From Terriglobia bacterium (GTDB lineage: Bacteria; Acidobacteriota; Terriglobia; Bryobacterales; Bryobacteraceae), in NCBI GenBank assembly GCA_025350105.1, contig JANXYJ010000172.1:1-64000 (forward strand): a stretch of 64,000 nucleotides of DNA, written 5' to 3'. A model generated the notes under the pieces. It was not told the DNA's origin. It made no database searches and saw only the letters and a list, made by a program, of their open reading frames with translations. A program made the position numbers and the translations under genes. Shown here piece by piece: positions 32,906 through 41,500 of the stretch (positions are counted from its first letter, which is position 1; every line of letters starts with the position of its first letter).

Positions 32906-33978
32906 AATTTTCCCTCCGCCGCCATTTTCATGTAGGTGGCTTCAAAGCGAAGACGGACGTGATCGCCTTTGCCTTGCGCCGACCCATCGGGATAGCCGAT
33001 GGCGATGTCGTCCACCGATTTTGTGTTGGTGCCCAGCAGACCATGGTCAAAACAAAACTGGCGGACCAGCGCCATTTTCTGTTTGATTTCCGCAGAGGTG
33101 GTAAAGACCAGGGCCGATTGCGGCGTGTAGAACATCTTGGTGGTACCGAGCTGCTCCTTGTACGATTCGAGCGAGTCTTCCGATCCGGCGCCAATGGCGC
33201 GAAGGATCTTGTCGGCTTCCGGTCCGGGCACCGACATCTTCGCTATCAATTCATACCAGGCACCCGCCAGCGCTTTCGCAAACAGCCGCCCGGAGCCGTC
33301 AGGGCGATTCAACACTTCCGTTCGCACCACAGTCAGATCCAGAATCTCCCCGGGAACTTGCGAGGAGTTAAACAACGAAGTGATGCCTTTTTGTTTTCGG
33401 ATTTGCGATACCAGCGGTTTCCAGGTGACGGTTGCGGTGACATTGGTGTCGCTCAAGAATGCCGTCGCGATATCGGAATCCGAGGTGTTGACCAACTTAA
33501 CCTGCTTGATCTGGTCCTTCAAACCGTTCATGGTCATCGCCCGGTCAAAAAGATATTCGGAAACCGTCTTCTGCACCAACAACAGTCTCTTGCCCGGCAA
33601 ATCCTTCAACTGCGCGCCGTTGCGGACCAGCAAAGCGTCGTTGCCATTGGAATAGTCACCAACGATGATGGCCGTGGTCGGCACGCCGGAGGCGGCGGGC
33701 ATATCCAGTGCCTCCATATTGGTCATGGTGCAAGCGTCAATCGTCTTGGAGACGAAGGCGTCCAGAGACGGCGCGTAGTCGAAGCGCTGAACCTTGATCG
33801 TGATGCCGTATTTATCGGCCCACTTGCGCATGATGCCGGATTGTTGCAGGTAGTGATAGGGCGTCCAACCCGCATAAACGGACCAGCCCACGGTAAAGCT
33901 GGGTTTGGTTTGGGCTGCCGAGGTGCTGGCGGCAGCAAGCAGCATCGCGATGGATGAGAATACAGTTCTTCGCAGCAT
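32902..33978 (-). CDS. Periplasmic binding protein of the urea-carboxylase-linked ABC importer
   Basis: A 358-residue substrate-binding protein with a signal peptide (about 1-22, ending STSAAQ). The mature sequence (FTVGWSVYAGWTPYHYLQQS, then CTMTNMEALDMPAASGVPTT, then DYSNGNDALLVRNGAQLKDL) matches the NMT1/SsuA-like binding proteins that sit in urea-carboxylase regions (the TIGR03427 group). The ligand was annotated as urea, but guanidine fits the locus better (see findings). The gene begins 146 bases after the allophanate hydrolase stop on the same strand, so the importer may have its own promoter. Confidence 0.88.
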   Translation of the reverse strand: MLRRTVFSSIAMLLAAASTSAAQTKPSFTVGWSVYAGWTPYHYLQQSGIMRKWADKYGITIKVQRFDYAPSLDAFVSKTIDACTMTNMEALDMPAASGVPTTAIIVGDYSNGNDALLVRNGAQLKDLPGKRLLLVQKTVSEYLFDRAMTMNGLKDQIKQVKLVNTSDSDIATAFLSDTNVTATVTWKPLVSQIRKQKGITSLFNSSQVPGEILDLTVVRTEVLNRPDGSGRLFAKALAGAWYELIAKMSVPGPEADKILRAIGAGSEDSLESYKEQLGTTKMFYTPQSALVFTTSAEIKQKMALVRQFCFDHGLLGTNTKSVDDIAIGYPDGSAQGKGDHVRLRFEATYMKMAAEGKL

Positions 33979-34124
33979 TTGTCGTTACCGGCTTTCGCAA
34001 AACGATTGGCAAACAGGAAGCGGCAGGGCCGTGAGGGCGACGAGGCCGGAGAGGATTGTGCGTTGCAGGTAATCGCTTAGCGTCGCGGCTATGCGATTGC
34101 CTTGATTATACACCGGCCTGAGCT

Positions 34125-35900
34125 TTATCCACCGGCCGGGGCCGCCAGCGACCGCAAATACTTGCGCCATCCGCCAAAATCGGTGATCTCGGTAGCGGTC
34201 TCCAGCGCACAAGGCTCGCATATGAACCCTTTCACCCAACTGCCGTCGGCCAGTTCAACACTTCCGATGCCCAGCGGCGGCGGGATCGCGGCAACGAAGC
34301 TTCCGAACTGATTTTCCGGCACAGCCCACACTTCTACCTCCATTCCGGGGCCTTCAAATTGTAGATCGCGAAACAATCCCGGCTTCAGAGGTTTGGTGCC
34401 CGCTAGCGCATAGAAACGATAATTTGCACTAGTGCGGGTTGTCTTCATCAAGCGCGCTCTGCGAACCGTTAACTGGTGATTGAGCGGCTGGCCAGAAAGA
34501 TGCGCGCCTACCACCGCGACGGCAATGCAACCTGGAGTTCCCATCGCGCTTGCGGGCAAACTCCGGAAGCGTTCCGCCAACGCAAGCAAGGCCTCGTCGC
34601 TGAACGCGGGACCGATCAAACTGACGCCGAACGGGAGTCCATTGTTCCGCCGAAAGCCCGCCGGCACCGCAATAGCCGCCAGATCCAGCAGGTTCACAAA
34701 GTTGGTGTAGTAACCAAGCCGGGAATTCAAGCCTACGGGATCGGCCTTCACTTGTGCGTGCGTGTAGGTGGTGGGAGCGGTCGGCAGCAATATGACATCC
34801 ATACCTTCCCATTGCTGTTCGGTGAGCCTGCGCAACTCGCGCAAGCGATACTGGGCGCGGAAGGTTTCGATCGCGCTGTATTTCGCTGCGCCCGTAATGA
34901 TGGAGGCAACCACCGGGTCCATTTCGCTGGCATGATCGCGCGCAAAGGTTTCGATGGCAGCCAAGCGCTCGGCTACCCATGGACCGGCATACAGTAACTC
35001 CGCCGTGGCGCGGAAAACCGAAAAATCAATCTCGATCTGAACTCCGCCAATGCTTTCCATCTGTTTCACGGCAGCGGAAAACAAAGCGGCGGCTTCGGTG
35101 TCACCGAAAAATTCCAACTTCCCTGGCGCAGGCACGCCAAAGCGAAATGGACCGCTGTGAGTTTGCCAAGGCGCAGCGCCCTCGCCCGGCATGGGCACGC
35201 GCGAATACGGATCAATGGAATCGAAACCCTTGGCGACTTCAAACACAGCGCAAGCATCCGCTTCAGTTTGGGCAAAGATAGAAACGCAATCGAGCGACCG
35301 GCACGCGGGCACCACGCCCGATGTGCTGAGCAGCCCGCGCGTGGGCTTCATGCCAATCAAGTTATTGAATGCCGCGGGTACGCGTCCAGAGCCAGCCGTG
35401 TCCGTGCCCAGCGAAAAGCTCACCAGTTTCTTCGCCACCGCCACGGCTGAACCGGAACTGGATCCGCCGGAAATAGAGCGCGGATCAAACACACTGGAAC
35501 ACGCCCCGTAGGGCGAGCGCGTGCCCACCAAGCCAGTGGCAAATTGATCCAGGTTGGTTTTACCAACGCAAATTGCACCGGCAGCAACAAGTTTTTCCAC
35601 CACGCTGGCGGAAGCAGCTGGCCTGTAGGAGAACGCGGGGCAGCCAGCGGTGGTGGGCAAACCGGCCAGATCGATATTGTCCTTAATCGCAAAGGGAATT
35701 CCATAGAGCGGGAGCGCAGCGGGTGGCCGCTGGTCTAACTCCTGCGCCTGTGCAAGCGCGGTTTCGCGTGGGACCAATGAGATCCAAACCGGCCGCTCAC
35801 CCGCGCGCGCGATTTGTTCGTAGACGAAGGAAATCACCTCGGAGGGTTTCGCCAAGCCTTGGCGATAGGCCGTAAGCAGCGGAATGATTTCCAGGTTCAA
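34125..35900 (-). CDS. atzF: Allophanate hydrolase (TTG start)
   Basis: Hydrolyses allophanate to ammonia and CO2, the last step of the urea-amidolyase route. The amidase-signature Ser-Ser-Lys site is visible: Lys in PFAIKDNIDLAG and the two Ser in ISGGSSSGSAVAVA with TDTAGSGRVPAAFNN. The C-terminal about 120 residues (after RARLMKTTRTSANY) form the second, allophanate-specific domain. An ATG-type frame extends to 35981, but the first 27 codons duplicate the end of the carboxylase gene in another frame. The TTG at 35900 follows GGGAGG at seven bases and overlaps the carboxylase TGA by four bases, so I chose it (591 residues). Confidence 0.93.
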   Translation of the reverse strand: MNLEIIPLLTAYRQGLAKPSEVISFVYEQIARAGERPVWISLVPRETALAQAQELDQRPPAALPLYGIPFAIKDNIDLAGLPTTAGCPAFSYRPAASASVVEKLVAAGAICVGKTNLDQFATGLVGTRSPYGACSSVFDPRSISGGSSSGSAVAVAKKLVSFSLGTDTAGSGRVPAAFNNLIGMKPTRGLLSTSGVVPACRSLDCVSIFAQTEADACAVFEVAKGFDSIDPYSRVPMPGEGAAPWQTHSGPFRFGVPAPGKLEFFGDTEAAALFSAAVKQMESIGGVQIEIDFSVFRATAELLYAGPWVAERLAAIETFARDHASEMDPVVASIITGAAKYSAIETFRAQYRLRELRRLTEQQWEGMDVILLPTAPTTYTHAQVKADPVGLNSRLGYYTNFVNLLDLAAIAVPAGFRRNNGLPFGVSLIGPAFSDEALLALAERFRSLPASAMGTPGCIAVAVVGAHLSGQPLNHQLTVRRARLMKTTRTSANYRFYALAGTKPLKPGLFRDLQFEGPGMEVEVWAVPENQFGSFVAAIPPPLGIGSVELADGSWVKGFICEPCALETATEITDFGGWRKYLRSLAAPAGG

Positions 35901-38900
35901 GTAAGCACCTCCCGCTGATGCCCGCTGTAACGCATGACGATCAAATGTTGGCCGCCGGTCACCATAGCACCGGGGGTGCAATGGAGCTGTTCGATCACGC
36001 CGCCGCGCGGCGCCGCGACCGCAATTTCCATTTTCATCGCTTCCAGAATCACTAGACTGTCACCGGCGCGGACCGTTTGCCCCGTTTCCACGACCACTTT
36101 CCAGACATTGGCAGTGACCGGCGAACGCACGGCGCTGCAACCTTCGGGAATGCTGGCGCTGATGGGTGGCGGTTGTGCCTCCTCAGTTTCGATCGTGCGG
36201 TCCATGCCCGCTGCAGCCCAACGTTCACGCTCCGCCACAAATGCGGCGTGCTGGTGCTGCTTGAACGCACTCGCACTGCTGGAAATCGATTGCAGAAATT
36301 CGTGATAGTCCTTTAGCCCGAAGCTTCGTTCCTCCATGCGCAGCGGGTAGCCGCCGTACGGGAAGTCCTCGCGAATCTCCAGCAGCTCAGCGGCGGAAAC
36401 CGGGTAGAAATGAATCTGGTCGAAAAAGCGCAACAGCCAGGGTGAACCGGGAGCAAATTCCTTGGTGATGTGGAAGGTATGCCACATCTGCAAGGTGCGG
36501 CCAACGAACTGATATCCGCCGGGCCCTTCCATACCGTAGACGCACATGTAGGCGCCGCCAATGCCCACGGCGTTTTCGGGAGTCCAGGTGCGCGCGGGGT
36601 TATATTTCGTTGTCACCAACCGGTGCCGTGGATCTAGCGGCGTAGCGACCGGCGCGCCCAGATAAACATCGCCCAATCCCAGCACCAGGTAGTTGGCCGC
36701 AAACACAATGCGATGCACATCGTCAATGGAATTGAGGCCATTAATGCGCCGGATAAATTCAATATTGCTGGAACACCAGGGGGCGTCCGGCCGCACCGAT
36801 TGCATGTATTTTTGAATCGCCAACTGTGTACTAGGGTCATCCCAGGAAAGCGGCAGATGGACCACCCGTGACGGCACGGTGATGGCATCTGAATCCGGGA
36901 TCGACGCTTCACAGTGTGCGAGCGCATCCAACAAATGCTGCCTCGAAAGACGATGGGCATCGTAATGGATTTGCAGAGATCGCACGCCTGGTGTGACGTC
37001 GATAATGCCGGGCAAATCAGACAGCCGCAGTTGCTCCTGCAGCGCCTGCACGCGCAGGCGCAGACTCAGGTCGAGAATATTCTCACCGTATTCGATCAGC
37101 AGATGCCGGTCACCATCGGCGCGCCGCGCAACGCTGACTGGCCCGGCGGAAGATCGCGAAAGGACGGGCTCTTCCCGTAGCGGCGCTTCGGGCAAAGCCG
37201 GCAACTCCGCAAGTTGGTCGTTACTTACGTCGTTACTTACGTCGTTACCTATATCGATACACCAACTCAACTGCCGGTCCATATTCAGTGCTTGCTCTTC
37301 GCTCACTGGGTGAAAACGGACCAGATCACCGGGCCGCAATTGGCCGATTTTCCAAAGCTCAGCGTGAATGATGGTGGCCGGACACACGAAGCCGCCCAGG
37401 CTGGGTCCATCGGGACCGAGGATGACGGGCATATCGCCGGTGAAATCCACGGTGCCCACGGCGTAGGCATTGTCGTGAATATTGGAAGGATGCAAACCCG
37501 CTTCTCCCCCATCCTTTCGCGCCCACACAGGCTTGGGGCCGATCAAGCGAACGCCTGTGCGATCAGAATTGTAGTGGACCTTCCAATCGGTGGCGAAGAA
37601 CATTTCGATGTCGCCGGGCGTGAAGAAATCGGGCGCGCCGTGCGGACCATAAAGCGCGCCGATTTGCCAGTGATTGGAATAGCGGGGAATGGCGGCGGCG
37701 GAGAGACCGAATAACGTCTGCGATTCTTGCGTGGGATTCACCAAGTGCAAAACATCCCCAGCCCGCAACGCTCTACCGGCATGACCTCCGAACTTGCCCA
37801 GAATAAAGGTGCTGCGGCTGGCCAGGTATTCAGGAACATCCACTCCACCGGCGACGGCCAGGTACGCCCGCGTGCCTGAGCTTGGGGCACCCGTCATTTC
37901 CAGGACCGATCCGGCGGAAACGAAGATGGCTTGCCAAAGCCCCACGGATGCACCGTCCAGCGTGGCCGCAAAATCCGCACCGGTAACCGCGATGGTTACA
38001 TCGCAACTGAACCGTAAGCTTGGCCCAGTCACCGCAATCTCCAGCGCCGCCGCAGATTCCGGATTGCCCACCAATCGATTGGCAATGCGGAAAGCCAGGG
38101 AGTCCATAGGCCCCGAAGGCGGCACTCCAACGTGCCAGTATCCCAGCCGGCCTGGATAATCCTGAACCGTAGTTTGCGTGCCGGATTCGATCACTTCAAT
38201 CGTACTGCGCCGGTAATCAAATGCATTGAGAAATGCCGTGGAGATCCCACCAGCACAAAATTGCGGATCGGCCACCAGTTGCCGCAAGTAGGCCAGATTG
38301 GTTTCAATGCCAGCGATCTCACATTCACGCAGCGCAACGTCCATTTTGCGCAGCGCATCGGCGCGGTTAGCGCCATGCACAATGATTTTCGCCAGCAGAG
38401 GATCGTAGAACGGCGTGATGTCCGTGCCCGGCTCCACCCAGGTTTCAACGCGTGCATTCGTTTCCGGTTGGGGCCACTGCAGATGAGTGATCCTTCCGGA
38501 ACTTGGTTGAAAGTTCTTGGCTGGATCCTCCGCATAAACGCGCACTTGCAGCGAGGAACCCGCCACTTCCACCGACCCGGGCAAAACCAATTCACGCGCG
38601 GCCTGGCGGATCATCCACTCCACTAAATCGATGCCGGTAACCTCTTCGGTCACTCCATGCTCCACCTGTAAGCGCGTGTTCACTTCCAGAAAGTAAAAGG
38701 CCTGGGTAGCGCCGTTATAGATATATTCCACCGTACCCGCCGATTGATAACGAACGGCTTTTCCCAAGCGAACCGCGGCGGCTAACAGCTTTTCACGGGT
38801 GAGTTTCGGCAACAATGGCGCGGGCGATTCCTCCATCACTTTTTGATGGCGGCGCTGGGCGGAACAATCACGTTCACCCAACGCCAGAACCGCGCCGGCG

Positions 38901-39547
38901 CCATCGCCAAAGATCTGCACTTCAATATGGCTGGCATTGGTGACAAACTTTTCGATGTACAACCCGGCGTGGCCGAAATTCGCGCGGCTCAATCGGTCCA
39001 CTGCCGCATAGGACTCGCGCAACTCTTCCGGGGAACGGCACAGCCGCATACCAATCCCGCCACCGCCGGCCGTACTTTTCAGCATGATGGGATAGCCGAT
39101 TCGCGCAGCTTCCCTCTCCGCCTCTATCACGCCCGGAAGCAATCCCGTTCCCGGCAGCAGAGGAACATCCGATTCGCTGGCGATTTGCCGGGCCGTGTGT
39201 TTCAGCCCGAACACCCGCATTTGCATTGGCGTGGGACCGATGAAGACGATTCCCTGCTCCGCACACGCCTGCGCGAAGTCGGCATTTTCACTCAGGAAAC
39301 CGTAGCCTGGATGGATGGCCTGCGCACCGGTTTTACGGGCCGCCCTCAAAATTGCCGTCGTGGAAAGATAGCTTTGCTGCGCGGGCGGCGGGCCCAGCAA
39401 AACCGCTTCGTCAGCCTGCCGCACATGCAGGGAATGACGATCCGCCTCCGAATACACCGCGACCGACGCTACGCCCATCTTGCGCAACGTGCGAATCACA
39501 CGGCATGCGATGGCCCCGCGATTGGCGATCAGCACTTTGTCAAACAT
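35897..39547 (-). CDS. uca: Urea/guanidine carboxylase, biotin-dependent
   Basis: A 1216-residue biotin enzyme with domains in order. Biotin carboxylase spans about 1-450, with VEVNTRLQVEHGVTEEVTG and the ATP-grasp IMLKSTAGGGGIGMRLC. The KipA/AHS2 carboxyltransferase half spans about 455-780 and the KipI/AHS1 half about 800-1080. The biotinyl domain has the site EAMKME with the acceptor Lys near 1172. It carboxylates urea, or in many bacteria guanidine, with bicarbonate and ATP. An odd NDVSNDVSND tract at about 764-775 is a 12-base tandem duplication. The gene lies three bases after the second DUF1989 gene and overlaps atzF by four bases. Confidence 0.93.
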   Translation of the reverse strand: MFDKVLIANRGAIACRVIRTLRKMGVASVAVYSEADRHSLHVRQADEAVLLGPPPAQQSYLSTTAILRAARKTGAQAIHPGYGFLSENADFAQACAEQGIVFIGPTPMQMRVFGLKHTARQIASESDVPLLPGTGLLPGVIEAEREAARIGYPIMLKSTAGGGGIGMRLCRSPEELRESYAAVDRLSRANFGHAGLYIEKFVTNASHIEVQIFGDGAGAVLALGERDCSAQRRHQKVMEESPAPLLPKLTREKLLAAAVRLGKAVRYQSAGTVEYIYNGATQAFYFLEVNTRLQVEHGVTEEVTGIDLVEWMIRQAARELVLPGSVEVAGSSLQVRVYAEDPAKNFQPSSGRITHLQWPQPETNARVETWVEPGTDITPFYDPLLAKIIVHGANRADALRKMDVALRECEIAGIETNLAYLRQLVADPQFCAGGISTAFLNAFDYRRSTIEVIESGTQTTVQDYPGRLGYWHVGVPPSGPMDSLAFRIANRLVGNPESAAALEIAVTGPSLRFSCDVTIAVTGADFAATLDGASVGLWQAIFVSAGSVLEMTGAPSSGTRAYLAVAGGVDVPEYLASRSTFILGKFGGHAGRALRAGDVLHLVNPTQESQTLFGLSAAAIPRYSNHWQIGALYGPHGAPDFFTPGDIEMFFATDWKVHYNSDRTGVRLIGPKPVWARKDGGEAGLHPSNIHDNAYAVGTVDFTGDMPVILGPDGPSLGGFVCPATIIHAELWKIGQLRPGDLVRFHPVSEEQALNMDRQLSWCIDIGNDVSNDVSNDQLAELPALPEAPLREEPVLSRSSAGPVSVARRADGDRHLLIEYGENILDLSLRLRVQALQEQLRLSDLPGIIDVTPGVRSLQIHYDAHRLSRQHLLDALAHCEASIPDSDAITVPSRVVHLPLSWDDPSTQLAIQKYMQSVRPDAPWCSSNIEFIRRINGLNSIDDVHRIVFAANYLVLGLGDVYLGAPVATPLDPRHRLVTTKYNPARTWTPENAVGIGGAYMCVYGMEGPGGYQFVGRTLQMWHTFHITKEFAPGSPWLLRFFDQIHFYPVSAAELLEIREDFPYGGYPLRMEERSFGLKDYHEFLQSISSSASAFKQHQHAAFVAERERWAAAGMDRTIETEEAQPPPISASIPEGCSAVRSPVTANVWKVVVETGQTVRAGDSLVILEAMKMEIAVAAPRGGVIEQLHCTPGAMVTGGQHLIVMRYSGHQREVLT
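37218..37253. repeat. Three 12-bp tandem units inside uca
   Basis: Units 37218-37229 and 37230-37241 are identical and 37242-37253 is a degraded copy. In frame, they encode the NDVSNDVSND tract in the linker between the two halves of the carboxyltransferase. Confidence 0.8.
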
Positions 39548-39550
39548 CAG

Positions 39551-40237
39551 CTAATCGCCGCCATTCCAAATCAACACTTCCACCGGCGTAGGGTTATAAG
39601 CATTGCACGGATTATTCAACTGCGGACAATTGCTGATCACCGTCAGCACATCCACTTCTGCGCGCAATTCCACGTATTTGCCGGGCGCGGACACGCCGTC
39701 TTCAAACGTCAGCTTGCCCTCCGGCGTCACCGGAACATTCATAAAGAAATTGATGTTGGCCGTAAGATCGCGTTTACCGAATTCCCGGCCGGTGGCGTGG
39801 CTCCATACGGTGGCCGCACGAACAAAGCTTTGCCGGCACGCATGCATGAAGCGCTTTTCCATTCCGTAGCGGACCATATTGCTTTCGCAGGAACAGGCGC
39901 CGCCCAAGGTGTCGTGACGGCCGCAGGTATCGGCAACGATCGTCAAAAGCACGTCGCCCGCGGTGGACAACAAGCGCGTTCCCGTAGTCAGATAAATGTT
40001 GTTCTGTTCGCGAATGGTATCTTGCGCACTGTAGCGGTCCGCATAGTTGCGCGCGTTGTAGAACAGCGTATCTACAGCCTGGTTCCCTTTCAGATCCACA
40101 ATGCGCAGAATCTGTCCTCGCTTCACTTCGTGGACCCAGGCATCGCCCGCCGGAATAACCTTGCGATAGTTCGCATTAGTGGGATTCAGAGCGCTCACGG
40201 TAATTTGCCCGTGACCTATAAGTTGGCCTGTACTCAT
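39551..40237 (-). CDS. DUF1989 protein (urea-carboxylase-associated; carboxyguanidine deiminase subunit)
   Basis: A 228-residue DUF1989 protein, one of the pair long called urea carboxylase-associated proteins 1 and 2 and later shown in other bacteria to be carboxyguanidine deiminase (CgdA/CgdB). Visible blocks are [24 protein letters not shown], a cluster with Cys/His residues in [18 protein letters not shown], then [21 protein letters not shown] and [26 protein letters not shown]. The Cys/His pattern suggests a zinc or thiol site. It overlaps the upstream DUF1989 gene by four bases and precedes uca by three. Which of A or B it is cannot be fixed from sequence alone. Confidence 0.9.
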   Translation of the reverse strand: MSTGQLIGHGQITVSALNPTNANYRKVIPAGDAWVHEVKRGQILRIVDLKGNQAVDTLFYNARNYADRYSAQDTIREQNNIYLTTGTRLLSTAGDVLLTIVADTCGRHDTLGGACSCESNMVRYGMEKRFMHACRQSFVRAATVWSHATGREFGKRDLTANINFFMNVPVTPEGKLTFEDGVSAPGKYVELRAEVDVLTVISNCPQLNNPCNAYNPTPVEVLIWNGGD

Positions 40238-40950
40238 GCGAAGTATCGCTCCGTCAGCGTGAAGCCACGCATGTTTTCTGGACGCGAAATACGGCAGCAG
40301 TCATCGGCCAATACGGGGGCCCCTCTTCGAACCGATAGCCGCACCGGCTTAGGGCTGTATCGCGGGTTGGGATCTAGCGGATGCGGACAGGTGTTCAAGA
40401 TCGCCAGCACATTCATTTCCGCACGCAACTCCACCGTACTGCGCGGCAGGGAATTGCGTTCGTGGAAACCCATCGCCCCGTTTGGGTCCACATTCACACG
40501 GCTGAAAAAATTCACATTCGGCACCAGATCACGAGTTCCCAGCCCCCACTTTTCCAGCTCGATCAAAAAAGAATCAAGCCCGTTCTTATGAAACAGGTTG
40601 CGCTGCTCCTGATAGGTGGACTCGCCATACTTCGCCGCCACCAGGCTGGCGCTGGAGCAACCGCCCAGCGGATCATGCCAGCCCACCGAATCGTCCGTGA
40701 TAGAGCACAAGATTCGCCCCATATCGGAATACAGCACGCATCCCTTGGTGAGCCGGCCAACGTGCTGCGCCTTTAACGTATCCGGCAGATTCAGCCGTTC
40801 CACTGGACATTCAAAGTTGTAAAAAAGAACCCCGACATTGGATCCACCTTCAATGTCGGTAAGGCGCAGCGCCGTACCGCGCTTCAAAACGTGAGACCAA
40901 GCCGCACCCGGCTCGACGGTCTCCTCCCACAAAATTTGAGATTCAGTCAT
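40234..40950 (-). CDS. DUF1989 protein (partner of the preceding gene product)
   Basis: First gene of the carboxylase operon: 238 residues, the second DUF1989 paralog. It shares the same blocks: [64 protein letters not shown], and [22 protein letters not shown]. The Cys/His positions of its partner are partly replaced here (SVGWHD for TCGRHD), as expected for a heterodimer with one lead active site. The ATG at 40950 is preceded by GGGGAGGG at six bases. The operon continues through the second DUF1989 gene, uca and atzF. Confidence 0.9.
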   Translation of the reverse strand: MTESQILWEETVEPGAAWSHVLKRGTALRLTDIEGGSNVGVLFYNFECPVERLNLPDTLKAQHVGRLTKGCVLYSDMGRILCSITDDSVGWHDPLGGCSSASLVAAKYGESTYQEQRNLFHKNGLDSFLIELEKWGLGTRDLVPNVNFFSRVNVDPNGAMGFHERNSLPRSTVELRAEMNVLAILNTCPHPLDPNPRYSPKPVRLSVRRGAPVLADDCCRISRPENMRGFTLTERYFA

Positions 40951-41266
40951 CGATTGCCCTCCCCGGACAAATTAGACAAATCCGCAGACACAGCACGGGC
41001 ACCAAAAGCACCCATGGCCGGTACAGCGGCGGGTTGTTAACGAGACAGCGAAGGAGCAGAGGAAGGCGGGCCGCAGCAAACGTCCATGGCAGTCAGGCGC
41101 AGAAACACTTGGATCGCGATGTGCGCACGGACAAGACGCGGCGTGTTCGCCATGGACATGGCCGTAGTATGGCAGCGAAGCGCAACCAATGCGAGAAGAA
41201 AGTTTTTATCGACCCCATAAAGCTTCGCAACTTGGCATAGAATGAAGCCGAGTGAGCCGCATACCG
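40951..41266. other. Upstream region of the carboxylase operon; no guanidine riboswitch seen
   Basis: About 316 bases. It holds the Shine-Dalgarno sequence of the first DUF1989 gene. On the minus strand I searched by eye for the conserved strings of guanidine-I, -II and -III riboswitches and found none. A GGACAAGACG string at about 41128-41137 on the plus strand matches part of guanidine-III but has the wrong orientation and lacks the other half. Confidence 0.4.
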
Positions 41267-41482
41267 ATGGATCAACCTGGAATAACCGGCTGCGAAAAAG
41301 CAATGCTGGGAGCGATGACCCTGGCAGCGCTGCTGATGCAAACCGACACCGCGCCAGTTCAGGGTACCACCGCCAGAGCGAAAGACGTGCCAGTTCCCAC
41401 AAACAAGCTTCGCCCCAACCGGGAACTCGGCGAAATTTCCTGCTCGGGTGACTATCTGGACTTCAGCGAATTCGGAAAATAA
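41267..41482 (+). CDS. Small unassigned open frame
   Basis: A 71-residue frame from ATG 41267 (GTG 41252 is an alternative). A short hydrophobic part (MLGAMTLAALLM) is followed by TNKLRPNRELGEISCSGDYLDFSEFGK, with a single Cys and an aromatic, acidic tail. This distribution recalls short peptide precursors with a leader and a C-terminal core, but there is no modification enzyme nearby. It may equally be spurious. Convergent with the metallo-beta-lactamase gene, 18 bases apart. Confidence 0.3.
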   Translation: MDQPGITGCEKAMLGAMTLAALLMQTDTAPVQGTTARAKDVPVPTNKLRPNRELGEISCSGDYLDFSEFGK

Positions 41483-41500
41483 GCGCCCGGTGGCGGCAAG

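Noticed and set aside
32959-33957. Plus-strand open frame of 332 codons over the binding-protein gene
   Set aside because: Antisense shadow of the ABC binding protein; no coherent start or domain.
38843-40591. Long plus-strand open frame (582 codons) covering the carboxylase and DUF1989 genes
   Set aside because: It is antisense to well-supported genes with family motifs. High GC content makes long shadow frames common here.
41110-41150. Partial guanidine-III riboswitch-like string (GGACAAGACG)
   Set aside because: Wrong strand for the operon and the other half of the motif is absent; likely chance.
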